Shown here in pieces: positions 53,066 through 61,716 of a stretch of DNA of 64,000 nucleotides. The translations under genes and the position numbers were made by a program. Source of the stretch: Citrobacter amalonaticus (GTDB lineage: Bacteria; Pseudomonadota; Gammaproteobacteria; Enterobacterales; Enterobacteriaceae); the NCBI RefSeq assembly GCF_002918555.1, contig NZ_PQMB01000004.1, positions 362,542 to 426,541 on the forward strand, read 5' to 3'. Within the stretch, counting starts at the first letter, position 1; the number at the start of each line of letters is the position of its first letter. Below the pieces are notes generated by a model. The model saw nothing but the letters and a program-made list of their open reading frames with translations. It ran no database searches and was not told the DNA's origin.

Positions 53066-54260
53066 CAACTTCTCCTTTGAATAGTTGCTCTTGTTGTTCA
53101 AGTGCAGTTTTTTTCGATAGCTCAAAAATATGCCTGCGATTATAAATTATTGAAGTTTCTGAACCCGGTCGCCATCCCATGAGATAAGAACGGATTTGTT
53201 GTTCTTTTTCATCGGATATGTCCTGATTCTTGTCTATTGATTTCGAAAACTCATAATTCCATGTATGTCTGAGTTTGTGACCTGTCAATCCCCCTAGAAG
53301 TGAGGAGGATTGACGAACAACACTCACCACTTTGTGATATGAAGAAAATGAAATAGGTTGCCCTTGAGTTTTTCCTTCCTTATAAGTAATAAACAGGAAA
53401 TCATGTTTGTTAGAATTTTTTATGTTTCTTCGATCATTCAGAATATAATCTGAAATTTCAAACATGAGCTTTTTATCAGCAATTAATTTCCTCTCACAAG
53501 TTTTAACTAAAGGCTGATACACTCGCGGATCTGTTTTATCATTTGCTCTTCTTCTTATTGCAATTGTCGATTCTGCAAAATCTATATCACCAATTCGCAG
53601 ATTCAAAAGTTCACCTGCTCTCAGGCCAAAGCAGTGTAATAGCAGGAATATTAGATTGTTTCTTTTTTGCACTTTTTCTGAAAAAGGATTTAATTTGCTA
53701 CCCGGTGCAAGAATGCTAAACAAAGAATCCAATTGTTCATTATTTAAACTTTTTTCTATATCCATATTATATTTATCATTATTTCTCGGTTTCTTTCGTT
53801 TTATGTTGTTAATGAAATCTAAAATATATTTGAGAGTATCCTTCTGTCCTGTATGAGAAAGATGTATTTTGCACAGCCATTCCAGATAGTTAGCTATGGT
53901 TGTTATCCGAAAGTACTTAGTTGGTTTTTTGACATTTGAACTTCTAAAATTATCATTCTCGCCATCTCGAAAATTGAATGAAGTGAATTCGATCAAATCT
54001 TCAATTTCATGAGGAGCCAGAAATATCCTTTTCTGAATTCTTTCATCAATATTGATCTCTTTCCTCATAAAGAATCGATATAACAATGAAATGCTACCGG
54101 CAATAACCTTCATTGTTGATATAGACTCTGACCGATTCCTGACCTGTGTTGTTATATACAAGTTAGGATAATACAATGGTTCACCAGTATTTTTATTTAC
54201 GATATGACAATATCTCTCACCATTTTCGAACATAAAAGAATCCACACAAATACTACGCAT
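53058..54260 (-). CDS. tyrosine recombinase, first of trio (GinA-like)
   Basis: AGGAGGAAAAT precedes the ATG. The 400-residue protein has an N-terminal SAM-like DNA-binding part and the catalytic core: LLHCFGLRAGELLNLRIGDI (first arginine), LTGHKLRHTWNYEFSKS (His-x-x-Arg-His) and MGWRPGSETSIIYNRRH (nucleophile Tyr). All expected catalytic residues are visible, so it is probably active. It is the promoter-proximal gene of the four-gene set. In GInt islands the gin genes lie at one end, which would place one end of the inner element in the AT-rich region just upstream (54261-54540), where an 11-bp inverted repeat occurs. Confidence 0.82.
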   Translation of the reverse strand: MRSICVDSFMFENGERYCHIVNKNTGEPLYYPNLYITTQVRNRSESISTMKVIAGSISLLYRFFMRKEINIDERIQKRIFLAPHEIEDLIEFTSFNFRDGENDNFRSSNVKKPTKYFRITTIANYLEWLCKIHLSHTGQKDTLKYILDFINNIKRKKPRNNDKYNMDIEKSLNNEQLDSLFSILAPGSKLNPFSEKVQKRNNLIFLLLHCFGLRAGELLNLRIGDIDFAESTIAIRRRANDKTDPRVYQPLVKTCERKLIADKKLMFEISDYILNDRRNIKNSNKHDFLFITYKEGKTQGQPISFSSYHKVVSVVRQSSSLLGGLTGHKLRHTWNYEFSKSIDKNQDISDEKEQQIRSYLMGWRPGSETSIIYNRRHIFELSKKTALEQQEQLFKGEVDE

Positions 54261-54369
54261 ATTTTCCTCCTAAACTTTACAAAAAGTATAATTCCAATAT
54301 ATTAATAATAAGCATTTCGTAGATTTACAAATTTATTTGAATTGATTAAGCCATTTAGTTAAATTAAAA

Positions 54370-54460
54370 CAGTGAGATAGATGTTTATTCCTGTCAAATT
54401 ATCATCTGGTAGATCTAGTTAATATTATGTACACCTAATCCTTGGGATACTATCTCACTG
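54370..54460. repeat. 11-bp inverted repeat upstream of recombinase trio
   Basis: CAGTGAGATAG (54370-54380) and CTATCTCACTG (54450-54460) are perfect reverse complements, 69 bases apart, in the gene-free region ahead of the GinA-like gene. They could be recombinase-binding sites at the end of a nested element or an operator. Confidence 0.5.
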
Positions 54461-54542
54461 CCTTGCTAATAAACGGCATCCAAAATAATGTAAGTAATTT
54501 TGTAAGGTTTTAAGTTAAAATATGGAGTCAAACTTTACATTT

Positions 54543-54857
54543 TTACAAAAGAGTTCTCAGTCCAATGTGGTATTGGATTATTCGCTTTGAAAGACTTTTC
54601 ATCTCAATAGGACATTTAATTAGCGAGAACCATGTCTCATAAACGTAAAACTGATTGAACATATTAAGCTCAGAGATCGCATCTAACGGTTCCCTTAGAT
54701 TCCCTACTAAATACTGGCTTAACCAGTAAACAATCTTTCTGTTAAATTGATTATCAGGTAAATCATAAATTGCTCCGGGTTCGAAGATCTTGGAAAAAAG
54801 ATCTTGGCCCAGATTACACATATAGTTTTCTTCACTCACAAATTCTTCGATATTCAT
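54543..54857 (-). CDS. small unknown protein beside AlpA
   Basis: The 104-residue protein starts with GGAGAGATTTTATG-type spacing (AGGAGAG upstream). It is acidic in the first half (MNIEEFVSEENYMCNLGQDL) and helical in the second (FNQFYVYETWFSLIKC), without signal peptide or known domain. It lies 20 bases behind the AlpA gene on the same strand and probably shares its promoter. Comparable small genes follow alpA in P4-like elements. Function unknown. Confidence 0.55.
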   Translation of the reverse strand: MNIEEFVSEENYMCNLGQDLFSKIFEPGAIYDLPDNQFNRKIVYWLSQYLVGNLREPLDAISELNMFNQFYVYETWFSLIKCPIEMKSLSKRIIQYHIGLRTLL

Positions 54858-54877
54858 AAAATCTCTCCTAAGTTCAA

Positions 54878-55084
54878 TTAAGCAACATTATTTCGACTTT
54901 TTTCAATAACAGACTGAATCCACTCGTCAACTTCACTCTCGACAAAAGCAACGGCACGAACGCCGATCTTTACTGATGCTGGAAACCGACCTTCACTGAT
55001 CAAACGATAGATCCATGCCTTGCCGAAACCAGTTCGTTTCAAGACTTCTGGCAAACGAATTAAGCTTTGATTAGTTGTAGTCAT
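54878..55084 (-). CDS. AlpA-family transcriptional regulator
   Basis: The 68-residue protein is a typical AlpA: LIRLPEVLKRTGFGKAWIYR is the helix-turn-helix of the MerR/excisionase-like fold, followed by LISEGRFPASVKIGVRAVAF and VESEVDEWIQ. In P4-like elements AlpA/Vis proteins control integrase expression and act in excision. The integrase gene lies 1.1 kb upstream on the same strand, with one gene in between. It marks this right part of the island as the P4-like portion. Confidence 0.9.
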   Translation of the reverse strand: MTTTNQSLIRLPEVLKRTGFGKAWIYRLISEGRFPASVKIGVRAVAFVESEVDEWIQSVIEKSRNNVA

Positions 55085-55250
55085 TTGGCTGTCTCCTCCG
55101 CTTCCGTTACGAAGATATTAGCCACACAGATTTGTATCTATGAAGGGAATGCTGATAACTGAAAAGTTAGATGAGGGAAGAATGAAAGGGAATTCCGGGG
55201 AAGAAAAATATTTATGCCCTCCCCTTGACAATTAACATGATGATTTACAA

Positions 55251-56060
55251 CTAGAAAGAGCCGAGTTCAGAAATCGGTATGTTGAGGAGATGGCTGTTTT
55301 TGCTGATAAAGTATTCCAGACTACGGGTTGTTTCTCCATTCAATGACTTCTCTGCAACAGGCCTGTCTGTATCTTTAATGTGATCTTCTCCTCTGATCTC
55401 ATTTGTAAAGTCGGGATACAAGACACGAGACAACACCATATTTGAGATTTTTACTTTTTTAAATTTTGCCCAAATCAATAGATCCATCATTGGGATAATA
55501 TTGTAATCGACAAGTTTTCTTATTTTTGCCAGTCCAATTTTTTCTGTTTTTACTGGCTCAATTTCATATTCTTTCCTGAGAACGGGTAGCATCGTTTGTA
55601 AGGTTGTTATAATTTCTTCATCGCTGGACATTCCTAAATCAAATGAAACATACATCTTGCTGCTATTTTGGTTTAGAAAAAAGTCTCTCATAGTTTTTGT
55701 TATTGGTTTCTTTTTCAACTCTTTTTTGAAATCGCCATTTTCTTCAAAAAAATCCATGCTAAACATTATTAACTTGTTCTCTAATTTTTTTATATCACCA
55801 AAGCTAACCTGCGTAACATGTCTTTGGCCCTTACCAAAATGACCATGATTATTATCTTGTCTGCTTAAAATAGGATTACCTTCAAGGATAGACCTTAAAT
55901 TTTGATTATCATCCTCCCATCCAAAATTTACACTGTCGAAAATCGCTTCTCTAAAGGCAAGCTCAGTATGCAGTTCTTTGATTGTAAGTGATTTTAACTG
56001 CTCATAGTTTTCGAGACTAAACCAGCTTTTTAATTCTTCATAAGGGCTTACTACTTTCAT
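55251..56060 (-). CDS. unknown island protein (DUF6387-like)
   Basis: The ATG at 56060 has GGAGGG at a proper distance; the frame begins at an ATG at 56081 without a site. The 269-residue protein has no signal or membrane part. SWFSLENYEQLKSLTIKELH near the start and LREDFLYPD-like spacing toward the end (LSRVLYPDFTNEIRGEDHIK) resemble the DUF6387 proteins that often accompany P4-type integrases; I recall this only loosely. It stands between integrase and alpA on the same strand. Function unknown. Confidence 0.5.
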   Translation of the reverse strand: MKVVSPYEELKSWFSLENYEQLKSLTIKELHTELAFREAIFDSVNFGWEDDNQNLRSILEGNPILSRQDNNHGHFGKGQRHVTQVSFGDIKKLENKLIMFSMDFFEENGDFKKELKKKPITKTMRDFFLNQNSSKMYVSFDLGMSSDEEIITTLQTMLPVLRKEYEIEPVKTEKIGLAKIRKLVDYNIIPMMDLLIWAKFKKVKISNMVLSRVLYPDFTNEIRGEDHIKDTDRPVAEKSLNGETTRSLEYFISKNSHLLNIPISELGSF

Positions 56061-56171
56061 TAATCCCTCCACTGTATTCAAAGCTTGAATGAGTTAACAC
56101 TACTTATTTGAATTGATTCTCCCTTAACAGCATTGATAAGGAAGAACGATTAATTAACTACTTATTCATAG

Positions 56172-57422
56172 TTAAGTCTTTTTAAAATCAAATGGTGAAA
56201 CTTGTCGTATTCTAAGAAGGTCAAGGTAATCGGCCCACCATTGAAGCATTAACTTTCGCTCATCAAGGTGCTCTGCTTTATGTATGTAAGCAGCACGAAC
56301 TGAGTTCCGCTCCTGATGGCTCATTTGCCGTTCAACAGCATCTTTCGACCACAAACCGGATTCAATCAAGGCACTACAAGCCATAGCCCTGAATCCATGT
56401 CCACAGACCTCCACGGTTGTGTCATAGCCCATAGACCTCAAAGCCTTGTTTACCGTATTTTCACTCATAGGCTTTCTGAAATCATGGTCGCCAATGAACA
56501 CGAGTTCATGATCACCGCTGATCTCTTTAATTTCCGTCAACACAGCCAATGCCTGACAACTCAAAGGAACAAGATGTGGAGTTCGCATTTTCGAACCACG
56601 GTGCGAATGTTTGACCCCTGGCAATAGCTCGCGTTCTCCAGGGATAGTCCACATCGCATTTTCAAAGTCGATCTCCGACCATCTTGCGAATCTGAGTTCA
56701 CTGGAACGAATGAAAATGAGCAATGTCAGCTTTACGGCTAACTTCGTGAGTTTCCTACCTTTGAAGTTATCAATTCGTTCTAAGAGTTCTGAGAATCGTT
56801 CGAATGGCAAAGCTGGCCTGTGGGTTCGTTTGGCTACGGCAATAGCTCCTGCCATCTCCTGAGCAGGATTGTAATCTATCAGCCCATTTTGGACGGCATA
56901 TCGCATTACTGCTGTTGTTCTTTGCTGTAGGCGGGAAGCAACTTCCAATCGCCCGGAAGCTTCAACAGCCTTGATAGGGGCAAGAAGATCTCTGGTATTA
57001 AGCTCGGATATTTTTCTTTTACCAATGGCAGTAAAGAGACCATCTTCCATGCTTTTTAGAACTCTCTCGCTGTGGGAATCTGACCATTTTCTTTTACAAG
57101 CCTTATGCCAGTCCCTGGCAACAGATTCAAAAGTAAGAGCTTCGCTCTGCTCGATCTTGTCGGCTTTTTTCTTCTCAGAAGGGTCGATACCATCAGATAC
57201 CAACTTTTTGGCTTCATCTCGTTTCCTGCGAGCTTCACCAAGAGAGACCATTGGATAAACACCCAATGCTAAAACTTTTTGTTTGCCATCGAAACGGTAT
57301 TGGAGTCGCCAGTATTTTGAACCATTGGGGTTGATCAGCAGGTGCATACCCTGCCCATCTGTGAGTTTGAAAGGTTTGTCGGAGGGCTTGGTAGTCCTGA
57401 CTTTGATATCGGTGAGAGCCAT
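56172..57422 (-). CDS. P4-type tyrosine integrase
   Basis: The 416-residue protein has the N-terminal arm-binding domain of P4-like integrases (MALTDIKVRTTKPSDKPFKL, then LGVYPMVSLGEARRKRDEAK) and the catalytic core: first arginine in IRSSELRFARWSEID, HGFRAMACSALIESG (box II), and the nucleophile Tyr in MSHQERNSVRAAYIHKAEHL. It integrates the island into the 3' end of leuX by site-specific recombination. The gene points away from leuX, with 189 bases between its start and the tRNA. That gap holds two ATACCATCA repeats, probable arm sites, repeated at the other end of the island. All catalytic residues are present, so the island may still be mobile. Confidence 0.92.
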   Translation of the reverse strand: MALTDIKVRTTKPSDKPFKLTDGQGMHLLINPNGSKYWRLQYRFDGKQKVLALGVYPMVSLGEARRKRDEAKKLVSDGIDPSEKKKADKIEQSEALTFESVARDWHKACKRKWSDSHSERVLKSMEDGLFTAIGKRKISELNTRDLLAPIKAVEASGRLEVASRLQQRTTAVMRYAVQNGLIDYNPAQEMAGAIAVAKRTHRPALPFERFSELLERIDNFKGRKLTKLAVKLTLLIFIRSSELRFARWSEIDFENAMWTIPGERELLPGVKHSHRGSKMRTPHLVPLSCQALAVLTEIKEISGDHELVFIGDHDFRKPMSENTVNKALRSMGYDTTVEVCGHGFRAMACSALIESGLWSKDAVERQMSHQERNSVRAAYIHKAEHLDERKLMLQWWADYLDLLRIRQVSPFDFKKT

Positions 57423-57467
57423 CAGTTGATACCTCCAGTGTTGGTACCAAAATCAATCGAACCGGGA

Positions 57468-57488
57468 ATACCATCAGTTATACCATCA
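57468..57488. repeat. paired ATACCATCA repeats at right island end
   Basis: ATACCATCA at 57468-57476 and 57480-57488, 12 bases apart, between integrase gene and leuX. Same motif, spacing and orientation as at 37708-37728. Confidence 0.65.
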
Positions 57489-57611
57489 TCGGTTGGTATA
57501 TGTTCAAGGAATTGAGTAGACGTGAACAGACTAAGCCAAGTCAGGAACCTGCTTAACTTACTGTTTTTATGGACTAAAGCAGACGTTAGTAGACTTGAAA
57601 AAAGCTTTGTA

Positions 57612-57696
57612 TGGTGCCGAAGGCCGGACTCGAACCGGCACGTATTTCTACGGTTGATTTTGAATCAACTGCGTCTACCGATTTCGCCACTTCGGC
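57612..57696 (-). tRNA. leuX: tRNA-Leu(CAA)
   Basis: On the minus strand the 85 bases fold as a class II tRNA: acceptor GCCGAAG pairs with CTTCGGC, D arm with GGTAGACGC, anticodon loop TTCAAAA with anticodon CAA, a long variable arm, T arm GGTTCGAGTCC and an encoded CCA. It matches E. coli leuX, a known integration site. The island uses its 3' end (57618-57635) as attachment core, and the gene remains intact. Confidence 0.97.
57618..57635. other. proximal attachment site in leuX
   Basis: CGAAGGCCGGACTCGAAC, part of the acceptor and T arm of leuX, recurs exactly at 37638-37655. Confidence 0.88.
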
Positions 57697-57904
57697 ACTG
57701 AAGAGGTATGCGGAAAACGTTGTGGATTATACCTGTCACGCGCCACCATGCAAGCAGTTGCGTACGGTAGTTTCGTTAAGTGTCGAAAAAACAAGCACTC
57801 CTTCTCTGACGGTTTTCATCGTCCTTTATCCCCTCTTCTGCAAAGCGGCGCAGCATCTCATGCTCTACACTTTCCTGTTCAACACCACATTGAGGGGAAA
57901 CACG

Positions 57905-58924
57905 ATGGCGATGATAAAAAGTTACGCAGCAAAAGAAGCTGGCAGCGAACTCGAACTCTATGAATATGATGCGGGCGAGCTTAAGCCGGAAGATGTCGAA
58001 GTCCAGGTGGATTACTGCGGTATTTGTCATTCAGACCTGTCGATGATCGACAATGAATGGGGATTCTCTCAGTATCCGCTGGTTGCCGGACACGAGGTAA
58101 TAGGCCGCGTGGCGGCGCTCGGCAGCGCGGCGCAAGATAAAGGTCTGAAGGTTGGTCAGCGCGTTGGGATTGGCTGGACTGCACGCAGCTGCGGGCACTG
58201 CGATGCCTGTATCAGTGGCAATCAGATTAACTGTCTGGAAGGCTCCGTTCCCACCATCCTCAACCGCGGCGGCTTTGCCGAAAAGCTGCGTGCAGACTGG
58301 CAGTGGGTGATCCCGCTTCCGGAAAGCATCGATATCGAATCCGCCGGCCCTCTGCTGTGCGGCGGTATCACCGTGTTCAAACCGCTGCTGATGCACCATG
58401 TCACCGCCACCAGCCGCGTTGGCGTAATCGGTATCGGTGGACTGGGCCATATCGCCATCAAGCTGCTGCATGCGATGGGCTGCGAAGTTACCGCGTTCAG
58501 CTCCAGTCCGGCGAAAGAACAGGAAGTACTGGCGATGGGGGCCGATAAAGTCGTCAACAGTCGCGATCCAGAGGCACTGAAAGCGCTGGCAGGCCAGTTC
58601 GATCTCATTATCAACACCGTCAATGTCGATCTCGACTGGCAGCCCTACTTCGAAGCGCTGGCCTATGGTGGCAACTTCCACACCGTCGGGGCGGTACTGA
58701 AGCCGCTTCCGGTTCCGGCGTTTACCCTGATCGCCGGGGATCGCAGCATCTCTGGCTCGGCAACCGGTACGCCTTATGAACTGCGTAAGCTGATGAAATT
58801 TGCCGGTCGCAGTAAAGTCGCGCCGACCACAGAACTCTTTCCGATGTCGCAAATCAACGAGGCTATCCGGCACGTTCGCGATGGTAAGGCCCGCTATCGC
58901 GTGGTGCTGAAAGCTGACTTCTGA
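57905..58924 (+). CDS. ahr: NADPH-dependent aldehyde reductase (zinc alcohol dehydrogenase family)
   Basis: The ATG at 57905 follows GAGGGG; the open frame upstream runs through the tRNA gene and is not coding. The 339-residue protein matches E. coli Ahr (YjgB) nearly throughout: [11 protein letters not shown] start, [20 protein letters not shown], catalytic zinc ligands in GICHSD and GHEVIG, structural zinc cysteines in [15 protein letters not shown], and the NADP-binding [10 protein letters not shown]. It reduces a broad range of aldehydes to alcohols in the cytoplasm. It is a single gene beside leuX as in E. coli and marks the start of the backbone. It converges with idnK. Confidence 0.95.
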   Translation: MAMIKSYAAKEAGSELELYEYDAGELKPEDVEVQVDYCGICHSDLSMIDNEWGFSQYPLVAGHEVIGRVAALGSAAQDKGLKVGQRVGIGWTARSCGHCDACISGNQINCLEGSVPTILNRGGFAEKLRADWQWVIPLPESIDIESAGPLLCGGITVFKPLLMHHVTATSRVGVIGIGGLGHIAIKLLHAMGCEVTAFSSSPAKEQEVLAMGADKVVNSRDPEALKALAGQFDLIINTVNVDLDWQPYFEALAYGGNFHTVGAVLKPLPVPAFTLIAGDRSISGSATGTPYELRKLMKFAGRSKVAPTTELFPMSQINEAIRHVRDGKARYRVVLKADF

Positions 58925-58948
58925 TTTTCTGACCCAGCGCGTCGATGC

Positions 58949-59491
58949 TCATACTGACGCGCTGAGACTCTCCTGCGCCTGGCGAAAAGCAAAAACCGCC
59001 TGCCGACACTGCTCCGTCACGCTCTCAATGTCATGGTTCGCATCAATACGCACGACATCTTTTTCATCCGACTTCGGGCATTCCAGCGCATCAAACTGGC
59101 TTTTCAGCAAACCGACTGGCATAAAATGCCCAGCCCGGCGCTCCATCCGCGCCTGGATGGTGTCATAGTCACCATCCAGCCAGAGGAAATGCACGTTGGG
59201 GCTGCCTTTACGTAAAAAATCGCGATACTGTTTTTTTAATGATGAGCAAACAATAAATCCCGTTTCATTCTTTTTATAAAGACTGTAGGACGCATCGTTT
59301 AACCGTTCTAACCACGGCAATCGGTCTTCATCGGTTAATGGAATCCCCTGAGACATTTTATCAATGTTTTTGGCTGGATGGAGATCGTCACCATCAATGA
59401 ATTTCGCCGATAATAACGCGGCAACTTTATTGCCAATTAACGATTTACCACTTCCCGAAACGCCCATCAAAATATAGCTTTCCCCGGCCAT
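58949..59491 (-). CDS. idnK: D-gluconate kinase, thermosensitive type
   Basis: The 180-residue protein has Walker A GVSGSGKS at residues 10-17 and the gluconate kinase phrases FIDGDDLHPAKNIDKMSQGI, PLTDEDRLPWLERLN and RAGHFMPVGLLKSQFDALE. It phosphorylates gluconate made from L-idonate by IdnD and IdnO to 6-phosphogluconate. It is divergent from idnD and shares a regulatory region (59492-59709) with it. E. coli carries the same gene (gntV/idnK) at the same place. Confidence 0.93.
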   Translation of the reverse strand: MAGESYILMGVSGSGKSLIGNKVAALLSAKFIDGDDLHPAKNIDKMSQGIPLTDEDRLPWLERLNDASYSLYKKNETGFIVCSSLKKQYRDFLRKGSPNVHFLWLDGDYDTIQARMERRAGHFMPVGLLKSQFDALECPKSDEKDVVRIDANHDIESVTEQCRQAVFAFRQAQESLSASV

Positions 59492-59592
59492 TTAAATACC
59501 CCTGAGTCGTATTCCATGATCTGATACTACGCCTGCACATTCAGCAATTTCACGTTTTTTTATTTCCATCAACAAGAATTACAAGGCGCATC

Positions 59593-59645
59593 ACGTTATG
59601 CGTAACATTGTAGTGTAACAATTTTCACGCGTGATCTTCATCACA
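59593..59645. promoter_or_regulatory. IdnR/GntR-type operator and CRP site between idnK and idnD
   Basis: ACGTTATGCGTAACAT (59593-59608) matches the GntR/IdnR operator ATGTTACCGGTAACAT at 12 of 16 bases and is nearly palindromic. CGTGA-TCTTCA-TCACA (59630-59645) matches the CRP consensus at nine of ten bases. Both fit the known control of the idn genes by IdnR with idonate or gluconate signals and by catabolite repression. Confidence 0.7.
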
Positions 59646-59709
59646 AATAATAACAATTAAAACCGCTTAAATGCACCTGAGGTGACTACCAGACCCCAGT
59701 GAGGAATTT

Positions 59710-60753
59710 ATGGAAGTGAAAACCCAATCCTGCGTTGTTGCAGGTAAGCATTCTGTTGCCGTAACACAACAGAATATCGCATGGAATAATAAAGGCACGC
59801 TCGTAAAAATAACACGAGGCGGTATTTGCGGGTCCGACCTGCATTATTATCAGGAGGGAAAAGTTGGTAACTTCACAATAAAAGCGCCGATGATTTTAGG
59901 CCATGAAGTGATTGGTAAAGTCGTTCATAGTGATTCAAAAACATTACGTGAAGGACAGCGGGTTGCCATTAATCCGTCTAAGCCATGCGGCCACTGTAAA
60001 TACTGTCTTCAGCATGAAGAAAACCAGTGTACTGAAATGCGCTTCTTTGGCAGCGCCATGTATTTTCCACATGTTGATGGTGGTTTTACCCAGTTTAAAA
60101 CTGTCGATACTGCCCAGTGCGTCCCTTATCCGGAACAGGCGGATGAAAAAGTTATGGCCTTTGCCGAACCGCTGGCGGTGGCTATCCATGCAGCCCATGA
60201 GGCCGGCGATCTTCAGGGTAAACGGGTGTTTATCTCCGGGGTCGGGCCAATTGGCTGTCTGATCGTCAGCGCGGTAAAAACCCTGGGCGCTGCGGAAGTG
60301 GTCTGTGCGGATATCAGCCCCCGTTCACTGTCGCTGGCGCAGCAAATGGGCGCAGATACTCTGGTGAATCCGCAGCATGACTCGCTGGATAGCTGGAAAG
60401 AGGAAAAAGGCTATTTCGATATCAGCTTTGAGGTGTCGGGCCACCCCTCTTCCATCACTACCTGCCTGGAAGTGACCCGCGCAAAAGGCGTGATGGTGCA
60501 GGTTGGAATGGGCGGCGCAGTTCCGGATTTCCCGATGATGATGCTAATCGGCAAAGAGATCGCCCTGAAAGGCTCTTTCCGGTTTACCACCGAATTCAAC
60601 ACCGCCGTCTCCTGGCTTGCTCATAACGTGATTAATCCCCTGCCACTGCTGAGTGCGGAATATCCGTTCACCGATCTGGAACAGGCGCTGATCTTCGCGG
60701 GCGATAAAACACAGGCGGCGAAAGTGCAGCTGGTTTTTGAGAATGAAAAATAA
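59710..60753 (+). CDS. idnD: L-idonate 5-dehydrogenase
   Basis: The 347-residue zinc dehydrogenase has GGICGSDLHYYQEGKVGNF and GHEVIG with the catalytic zinc ligands, structural cysteines CGHCKYCLQHEENQC and the dinucleotide-binding SGVGPIGCLI. It agrees with E. coli IdnD almost throughout but has four extra C-terminal residues (ENEK). It oxidises L-idonate to 5-ketogluconate. GAGGAATTT precedes the ATG. It is the first gene of idnDOTR; idnO follows after 11 bases. Confidence 0.94.
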   Translation: MEVKTQSCVVAGKHSVAVTQQNIAWNNKGTLVKITRGGICGSDLHYYQEGKVGNFTIKAPMILGHEVIGKVVHSDSKTLREGQRVAINPSKPCGHCKYCLQHEENQCTEMRFFGSAMYFPHVDGGFTQFKTVDTAQCVPYPEQADEKVMAFAEPLAVAIHAAHEAGDLQGKRVFISGVGPIGCLIVSAVKTLGAAEVVCADISPRSLSLAQQMGADTLVNPQHDSLDSWKEEKGYFDISFEVSGHPSSITTCLEVTRAKGVMVQVGMGGAVPDFPMMMLIGKEIALKGSFRFTTEFNTAVSWLAHNVINPLPLLSAEYPFTDLEQALIFAGDKTQAAKVQLVFENEK

Positions 60754-60764
60754 GGAAGGACACC

Positions 60765-61529
60765 ATGAACGATCTTTTTTCGCTGGAAGGTAAAAATATT
60801 TTAATCACCGGCTCCGCCCAGGGGATCGGCTATTTGCTGGCCACCGGGCTTGGCAAATATGGCGCACAAATTATCGTTAACGATATTACGCCAGAACGCG
60901 CAGCAGCAGCGGTAACAAAACTACAGCAGGATGGGATCCGCGCCGTTGCAGCGCCCTTCAATGTAACCCACAAACAGGAAATCGACGACGCGGTTGAACA
61001 GATAGAAAAAGATATTGGTCCTGTCGATGTGCTGGTGAATAACGCCGGGATCCAGCGTCGCCATCCGTTTACCGAATTCCCAGAACAGGAGTGGAACGAT
61101 GTCATCGCGGTAAACCAGACCGCCGTGTTCCTCGTGTCTCAGGCGGTGACGCGCCGCATGGTGGCGCGCCAGGCCGGGAAAGTTATCAACATCTGCTCAA
61201 TGCAAAGCGAGCTGGGCCGCGACACCATCACCCCGTATGCCGCTTCAAAAGGTGCGGTGAAAATGCTGACACGCGGGATGTGCGTAGAGTTAGCGCGTCA
61301 TAACATCCAGGTTAACGGCATCGCGCCGGGATACTTTAAAACAGAGATGACCAAAGCGCTGGTTGAGGATGAAGCCTTCACCGCCTGGCTGTGTAAACGA
61401 ACCCCTGCCGCACGCTGGGGCGATCCGCAGGAACTGATTGGCGCAGCGGTGTTCCTCTCTTCCAAAGCGTCTGATTTTGTTAACGGCCATTTGCTATTTG
61501 TCGATGGCGGCATGCTGGTCGCCGTCTGA
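60765..61529 (+). CDS. idnO: 5-keto-D-gluconate 5-reductase
   Basis: The 254-residue short-chain dehydrogenase has the cofactor motif TGSAQGIG, NNAG in VLVNNAGIQRRHPFTEFP, the catalytic serine in ICSMQSELGRD and Tyr/Lys in YAASKGAVK. It reduces 5-ketogluconate to gluconate, which IdnK then phosphorylates. A long purine-rich AAGGAAGGA precedes the ATG. It is the second gene of the idn operon; a palindromic repeat separates it from idnT. Confidence 0.94.
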   Translation: MNDLFSLEGKNILITGSAQGIGYLLATGLGKYGAQIIVNDITPERAAAAVTKLQQDGIRAVAAPFNVTHKQEIDDAVEQIEKDIGPVDVLVNNAGIQRRHPFTEFPEQEWNDVIAVNQTAVFLVSQAVTRRMVARQAGKVINICSMQSELGRDTITPYAASKGAVKMLTRGMCVELARHNIQVNGIAPGYFKTEMTKALVEDEAFTAWLCKRTPAARWGDPQELIGAAVFLSSKASDFVNGHLLFVDGGMLVAV

Positions 61530-61586
61530 TACAACACAACGCAACATCACGCAGCGCCCAGGCGCTGCATTTTTGGCCCCCCCTAA

Positions 61587-61692
61587 ATAATTCGAGTTGC
61601 AGGACGGCGGCAAGTAAATGAACCCGATGAGCTTACTTGAGTAAGTGATTCGGGTGAGTGAGCGTAGCCAACACACCTGCAACCTGAAGTAT
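61587..61692. repeat. intergenic palindromic repeat between idnO and idnT
   Basis: The outer arms ATAATTCGAGTTGCAGG (61587-61603) and CCTGCAACCTGAAGTAT (61676-61692) are imperfect reverse complements, and an inner AACCCGA / CGGGT plus CTTACTT / AAGT stem lies between. The sequence is of the kind repeated between genes in many enterobacterial genomes (a short non-coding MITE-like element). It is inside the idn operon and may affect mRNA stability. Confidence 0.7.
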
Positions 61693-61716
61693 GACGGGGA
61701 TATAAGAGAAAAGATT

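Noticed and set aside
57611-57904. N-terminal extension of ahr through the tRNA gene
   Set aside because: The frame is open by chance; the family start and a GAGGGG ribosome site are at 57905.
61645-61716. Longer N terminus of IdnT
   Set aside because: It would be translated from the palindromic repeat; the ATG at 61717 gives the usual length and the first membrane helix.
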